The notes beneath the pieces were generated by a model that saw only the letters and a list, made by a program, of their open reading frames with translations, was not told where the DNA came from and searched no databases. The position numbers and the translations under genes were made by a program. Shown piece after piece: positions 58,975 to 64,000 of a stretch of DNA of 64,000 nt (within the stretch, counting starts at the first letter, position 1; every line of letters starts with the position of its first letter). Source of the DNA: Siphonodentalium dalli (Eukaryota > Mollusca > Scaphopoda > Gadilida > Siphonodentaliidae); assembly GCA_032622095.1 (NCBI GenBank), contig CP136067.1, positions 60,088,893 through 60,152,892 of the forward strand, in the 5' to 3' direction.

Positions 58975-60134
58975 CCAACAACATGGTGCGTATATATATG
59001 TAATTGTGGTCACCACACCAGTGGTAATTATAATTTGACGCCACGCGGTCGGGATTCTTGAGGACGAGGTCAGCACGAATCCCGACATAATTGTCGAGAT
59101 TTCAGATAAATTGCCATTTTATGAGGTGCCAGGACACTATGCAAAGATGCCTCTCCACATTAATTGTAGGATATTAGTTGATAGTGCAACTGCTTGTAAT
59201 GGAAAACCACTCCCACGCAGTTGAAATTTAGCAAAAGCAGGTCATCGCGGACTTCAATACTTATATGTACAACTAGAACATTATCGTTATTATGTTCCGA
59301 TTTTGGAGCTGAAAGACACTCCACACGCATAACTCACCAACATGGTAAGTATGACATTGTGGTCAGCACACCAGTGGTAATTAAAAAATGACTCCTCGGG
59401 ATTTTTGAGAACGAGGTCAGCACGAGTCCCGACACAGTCGTCGTGATTTCATTTACATTGCCATTTCACCTAATTTTGAGGTGCCAGGACACTCTGCAAA
59501 GATGTCCGTCCACAATCGTTGTAGGATAGCAGCAGATAGTGCAACCGCTTGTAATGGAAAACCACCCCCACGCAGTTGAAATTTTACAAAAGTAGGTCAT
59601 CGCGGACTTCAATACTTATATGTACAACCAGCACATTATCTTAATATGTCCCGGGTTTAGTGCTGAAGTACACCCCACGTGCATAACTCACCAACATGGT
59701 AAGTATGTAATTGTGGTCAACTCATCAATGATAATTAAAATTTGAATCCACGCAGTCGGGATTCTTGAGATTAGCACAAGTCCCGACATAATTGTCGTGA
59801 TTTCATATACATTACCATTTCAAACTAAATTTGAGGTGCCAGGACACTCTATAGAGAAATACCTCCACATTAGTTGTAGGATATTTGTATATATAGCGTA
59901 ACCGCTTTTAATATGAAACCACCCCACCTAGTTGAAATTTGGCAAACGAGGTCGCCAAAGACTTCAATACGTATATGTACAACCAGAACAGTATCGCTAA
60001 ACCCCACTCGGTCGGTATTCTGGAGAACGAGGTCAGCACGAGTCGATCTGACATAATTGTAATGATTCCATATCAATTACCATTTCAACCTAATTTTGAG
60101 GTGCCATAACACTCTGCATAGATATCAATCTACG
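58975..60134 (+). repeat. About 355-bp tandem repeat, 3.2 copies
   Basis: Landmark ACATGGT(A/G)(A/C)GTAT near 58981, 59339 and 59694 (periods 358 and 355). Each unit carries GTCGGGATTCTTGAG, GAGGTCAGCACGA(A/G)TC, TGAGGTGCCAGGACACTCTG and CCCCACGCAGTTGAAATTT. The last partial unit is broken by the hairpin MITE at 60139. Confidence 0.8.
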
Positions 60135-60138
60135 TTAA

Positions 60139-60349
60139 CCCTTTCAGTACCAAGTCCGATTTTTGTATCAACCCATATTTCCTTGATCATTTTTCAAATG
60201 TATTGATTATAATAATGTGATAAATTGATGGAAAGAGCTCTAAGTAGAGCTCTTTCCATCAATGTATCACATTATTATAATCAATACATTTGAAAAAATG
60301 ATCAAGGAAATATGAGTTGATACAAAAATCGGACTTGGCACTGAAAGGG
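60139..60349. mobile_element. 211-bp hairpin MITE with TTAA duplication (piggyBac-like)
   Basis: CCCTTTCAGTACCAAGTCCG at the left and CGGACTTGGCACTGAAAGGG at the right; the arms are about 100 bp and nearly perfect around AGAGCTCTAAGTAGAGCTCT. TTAA flanks lie at 60135-60138 and 60350-60353. CCC ends with TTAA are characteristic of piggyBac. Confidence 0.8.
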
Positions 60350-60373
60350 TTAAGTTTGTGATATTAGTAGATA

Positions 60374-60600
60374 GTGTCGGGACTCGTGCTGATCCACCTC
60401 GTTCTCCAGAATCCCGGATGTGTGTGATCAAATTTTAATTAAACGCTGGTAAGGTTACCACAATGACACACTTACGATTGTGGTGAGTTAAGCGCGTGAA
60501 GTGTTCTTCGACTCAAATCGGGAATAATAGCAAATATGTTCTGGTTATACATATAACGATTGAAGTCCATGATAATCTACTTTTGCCAAACTTCAAAATT
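60374..60600 (-). repeat. Inverted copy of the 355-bp repeat
   Basis: GTCGGGACTCGTGCTGA, CCTCGTTCTCCAGAATCCC, TTACCACAATG and GTGGTGAGTTA are reverse complements of landmarks in 58975-60134, so the repeat array is a foldback with the MITE close to its turning point. Confidence 0.7.
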
Positions 60601-60902
60601 ATGTTGCAATGGCAATCTATATGGGTGTTTAACTTTGAATTCCCCCACCCATGCACGAACCTGACCAAACAATCAATTTGCATCTGCCCTAATTGGTTTG
60701 TAATTGGTACTTCAATGTTTCCAACTGTTGGATGTTTCCATACCAACACCCACACATCTATCTGAATAATTTCAACATATTGTTTGAGAGAAATTCCCAG
60801 CTAATGCTGTGTCAGGCATGGAATCTTCAACTGTTGAAATGTTTACCAAGGTTGATACACGGCCATCACCGGTCGCCAGTTCCTGCATTGAATGATATAT
60901 AC

Positions 60903-61021
60903 CTTGTGAAGCTATGTTGAGTGCTTCGTCCACGAACGCCCATTGTATATTGTCTGTATTCTTATCACAGCCGGCATCAGTGAAGGCCTTTTCCATACAT
61001 GCTACATACGCATTTAGTGTG
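60903..61021 (-). CDS. Candidate host exon, minus strand (Cys-containing, extracellular-like)
   Basis: On the minus strand a 3' splice site (TGCTTTCCTTTATAG, AG at 61023-61022) opens a frame reading TLNAYVACMEKAFTDAGCDK, NTDNIQWAFVDEALNIASQ. A good donor CACAAG|GTATAT falls at 60903/60902, leaving one base (phase 1) that would complete a GCC codon with the exon at 58317-58402. The frame stays open past this donor to a TGA at 60772-60774 (GIYHSMQELATGDGRVST, LVNISTVEDSMPDTALAG, NFSQTIC), with two N-glycosylation sequons, so the exon could instead be longer or terminal. Not shared with any repeat in the window. Family not recognised. Confidence 0.4.
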
Positions 61022-61329
61022 CTATAAAGGAAAGCACATTGTTATTAAAGTTGTACATGTATCGCTGAACACGCATCCTGATTGGCCGAGTGTTCATAAC
61101 TTTAGTTTTAGATTCACCAGCATCGACCCCTGATCGCAGAAAAGAAATTTGAATGGAGCACGTTGTCATTGACAATGCGTGTAAACTATATGTCAACGCA
61201 CTGTCAGGAGGCGCGTAGTCGAGTCAACCGGAACTTCAACAGGAAGTTGTTCTGGTGATATTACAAGTAAACACATGGAACGTGTCCAGATATGTGATCA
61301 CCGAAATAGGATATCTTACTTCATCTGGC
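61022..61329. other. No gene recognised (probable intron or intergenic)
   Basis: Lies upstream of the candidate minus-strand exon; no further exon was recognised. Confidence 0.4.
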
Positions 61330-61337
61330 ATTTAATG

Positions 61338-61941
61338 CAGGGTTGGCAACGGACCAAAATTTTCTCTTCCAAAAATTTTAGCCAAATATTTTTGCCAAAT
61401 TTCAAAAATATTTGCCAATTTTTTGGGAGGTATAATTTGGGAAATTGAAGGAAATTCTCGTTTTGTTAGCTAAAACTAAACCCATACACTGGTAAAAATT
61501 ACCTAATAATGCAAGTTAGTATTATTAATAAATATAAAAGTAGCAATAGATATCTAATCGACACCCGGAAACTACGTTTAATGTTGCTACATAGTCGACA
61601 AAGCATGGCTTAACTTGGATCGGCCTAATTGCCAGCGTTGTAACAACACAACCGGTCGCACCTTGACTTAATCCCCTGCCGCATGTCTGCAAAGTGAGAC
61701 TAACCCGCAAAGTGAGACTAACCCAAGATTGCATGTAACTTTCGACATATCACTGCTGACTGTTGACAGATTTCTTGATCGCGTTTTCCTTTGTATTCTC
61801 CGTAAGTCGGCACACGTAACGAATAACCCACTTTCGATGATGTTTTATGACTAGATACTTCGGGACTTGCCTTTTTTTTTTTTGCCAAATGAAATATTTT
61901 TTTGCCATTGGCAAATTTGGCAAGTGGCAGCGTGAACCCTA
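61338..61941. mobile_element. 604-bp hAT-like MITE
   Basis: The left end CAGGGTTGGCAACG and right end CGTGAACCCTA are inverted, with subterminal TTTTGCCAAAT / ATTTGGCAA clusters. Flanks ATTTAATG (61330-61337) and ATGTAATG (61942-61949) match at 7 of 8. No transposase is seen. Confidence 0.7.
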
Positions 61942-62419
61942 ATGTAATGACTATAAAAAGTGCAAGCTTCAGTTCAGTTTCTTCTAAAATTGTTCGTGGA
62001 TGGAATTACAATGGAGATAAAAGCACACTGTTTCGTTTGATATTCGGAAATTCGAGCACAAAATCCGGCTCGTTGACAAACTGTTATCAAGCTCGAATTC
62101 CCAAATATCCAACTCAACACGGTACGTTTGAGAGAAAAACGTACTCTGTTTCAACAATTATTTTTTATTTTTTTTAGCCCCCCTCCCCCATCGGCGTCAT
62201 ATCATGGAGGTGATTATGTATTAGTTTGGTTTCAACATTTTGTTGCCCCTCGCCCAAGGTTGCGTGCCCCTGACAGCAACAGCGTCACTTTAGAAAATTT
62301 TAAGCCGCACCATTATCTTCCTCGTAAAAAGATACCCCTGTTACTGCTGTTAGACCCCGTTTGAGTCATCTGTATGGTCTCCCATGAGACATATATATAT
62401 ATATATTTGCAACAAATGT
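61942..62419. other. No gene; partial repeats
   Basis: CGTGCCCCTGACAGCAAC and AGCCGCACCATTATCTTCCTC at about 62250-62330 loosely resemble the 11.7-kb repeat family. A TA run is at about 62390. Confidence 0.4.
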
Positions 62420-62697
62420 TGCGTTTTTAACCCACAGGATTTTATTCCTTGTATCATTGGAGAATGTGCATGAATATGGTGGACATTTGTGCTAAACATA
62501 ATTTTATCAGTTTGTGTTTTGTGACCCTCCCCTCCCTATCGCTAGCTGGTTCAAGCGACGCCACTTTTGACATCATTAAACTACACAATTAGACTAATTA
62601 TGAAGATGACTATAATAAAATTTGTGGAAATCGGCGACTTAACAAATTCGTATCAAATTTTGAGCACCAATCTCTAACGGCACCAATATGGTGTATT
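62420..62697 (-). repeat. Inverted copy of the 11.7-kb repeat family
   Basis: CCTTGTATCATTGGAGAATG, GACGCCACTTTTGAC, TTTGTGGAAATCGGCGACTT and GGCACCAATATGGTG are reverse complements of the family modules. Confidence 0.7.
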
Positions 62698-63150
62698 TTA
62701 AGGTATACTCAATCCAATTCGATGGTCCCCATATCATCAGATTCCAACAAAAGCAACATTTTGTTAAATGCCGTTTCAGTTATCAGTATCGATTAATTTG
62801 CCCTAATAAGATAATGCTAACCACAATCAACTATAGTATATAATTGCCCAAAACGTGTTATTTATCAACATTTTGTTTGGACGGATTGTCAAATATCTAA
62901 CAACCAAAAACACTTGATTTAGAGTTATCCATCTTCATTCGCAATTTGGTCCGAGACAGTCGGCTTGACGAATATTTGCTAGACCGCCAAAAATTACATA
63001 TCTCGGGAAATAAAAAAAATTCAAAAAACGATATCTGATCACTCTGAGCTTTGATGGGTTGGTTCCTCGACTCGAAACAAATATGTTTTGCACCCGAAGC
63101 CAAAGAAATAGTAATTTGGTTTAATGCATATCTGATTGTGGCAAACAACT
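62698..63150 (-). mobile_element. TTAA-type MITE (Kolobok-like), older copy
   Basis: Minus-strand match to 51620-52056: AAATTACTATTTCTTTGGCT, TTCGGGTGCAAAACATATTT and CGAGTCGAGGAACC correspond to phrases in copy 1. The ends are degraded (TTTTAAGGTATACTCAATCC at the left). Confidence 0.6.
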
Positions 63151-63207
63151 AGATTCGCTCGGAATGTCACATCCATGTGTATCCTATTGATTTCAGCATT
63201 ACGGAGA

Positions 63208-63391
63208 TTACATCGCCAATTTCTGCTTGAAATTATGAATCGTGTCCTTCAGCAGCGGACAAGTCTGTAACACGGCGCCGATTTCTTCCTGATTTAACGG
63301 GTACGATAAATTTAATTCACCGTTGAATATTTGACGTAACACAACTGGAATGTTTTTGTCTCCACCGAGTTGTAAAATTCCACAAGTCGGG
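63208..63391 (-). CDS. Candidate terminal exon of an unidentified host gene
   Basis: On the minus strand, after a 3' splice site (AACTTTCCCGTGGCAG, AG at 63393-63392), one frame reads PTCGILQLGGDKNIPVVLRQ, IFNGELNLSYPLNQEEIGAV, LQTCPLLKDTIHNFKQKLAM and a stop at 63208-63210. Composition and helix-like spacing look protein-like, and no repeat in the window shares it. A neighbouring frame (AARLVEFYNSVETKTFQL) is also open at the 5' side, so a frameshifted pseudogene cannot be excluded. I do not recognise the family. Confidence 0.35.
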
Positions 63392-64000
63392 CTGCCACGG
63401 GAAAGTTAACCAATGAACATCCTAAGGTGGGCAGGGCAAGCTTGTCCGACATTTGTCACAAGGAATTGAATGCTTTTGCAACATTTCAAAGCTGCACATA
63501 ATGTTTTCTACTCGGATGGGATCATAGGTGCAACTTTTTTATAACGCCCTCCCTCCATGGGCACGTATTTAGTTAGTAAACATCGGGCTTTTGCATTTGT
63601 AACAAGAACATGGTCCTGCCTGGAACTCCCTTTGATGATCGTAGGTCATGTTGTGGCTTCCTGTTGATGCTGACACCAAATACCGACGACAGCCGGCCAT
63701 CGTGACTGCGTCCATCACAACTAAACGTAATCCACATTTGGACCAAAAGTCTAATAAAAGATTATATATACGGTCGTCTTAATATGTTATAATCGGTCGC
63801 CGGAGATATGGCACAATTATCTAATGTTTTTTTAGACGATCGGTGCCCGGCGACAAGAGGATATCGGGTTCGACAGCTGTCGTGCAATATTATATTGGTT
63901 GCGGACACACGTACCACAGTAGCGATGGCATAATAGGTGTGACAATTTATTATGGTGGAGTTTGCATGGTGACAATTGGTGGTCATAATTACAATGCAAT
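63392..64000. other. No gene recognised
   Basis: Minus-strand peptides such as LLTKYVPMEGGRYKKVAPM (about 63530-63590) are open only over short distances. They may belong to the same unidentified gene or its pseudogene, but there is too little to call an exon. Confidence 0.35.

Overview
The window is invertebrate nuclear DNA, most likely from a marine metazoan; the phylum cannot be fixed from this sequence. The basis is the mix of non-LTR retrotransposons (one with a 2A-like peptide), Helitron-like elements, hAT-, piggyBac- and Kolobok-like MITEs, long (TA)n and poly(C) tracts, and candidate exons bounded by GT/AG splice sites. No prokaryotic gene, operon, CRISPR array, rRNA or tRNA was recognised. 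Almost everything that can be assigned is transposable or tandemly repeated DNA. Host coding sequence is limited to a few candidate exons: 28056-28162 (+), 58317-58402 (-), 60903-61021 (-) and 63208-63391 (-).

Layout. At 0.8-7.8 kb a decayed CR1-like LINE carrying a 2A-like motif is split by a younger, almost complete two-ORF LINE (ORF1 about 3551-4750, ORF2 4762-7587). At 8.1-11.7 kb lies a segment whose paralogue is at 28.7-29.7 kb; comparing them exposes two insertions. At 11.7-14.2 kb is a diverged repeat domain. At 15.8-17.3 kb is a 1.4-kb TIR element. At 19.2-24.0 kb is a head-to-tail array of six Helitron-like units with CTAG/TC junctions. At 24.8-26.6 kb is a decayed LINE on the minus strand. 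From 28 to 35 kb there are minisatellites, hairpins and a candidate exon.

At 35.1-38.1 kb is a 3.0-kb foldback element with tandem-repeat arms and an 8-bp target duplication. At 42.7-46.7 kb a TIR element is split by inverted Helitron-like copies of the 19-24 kb family. At 47-50.5 kb are local duplications. At 51.6-52.1 kb is a TTAA MITE. At 52.4-53.4 kb is a poly(C)-bearing satellite. At 54.69-55.40 kb there are exactly 31 copies of a 23-bp repeat. From 57 to 63 kb there are hAT-like MITEs, a 355-bp repeat array interrupted by a hairpin MITE, and candidate exons of one or two minus-strand host genes.

The elements are layered: LINE in LINE, Helitron complex in TIR element, foldback in foldback, MITE in repeat array. 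The window reads as a long-lived insertion refuge rather than a gene cluster. The Helitron-like concatemers and the foldback element are the most unusual structures.
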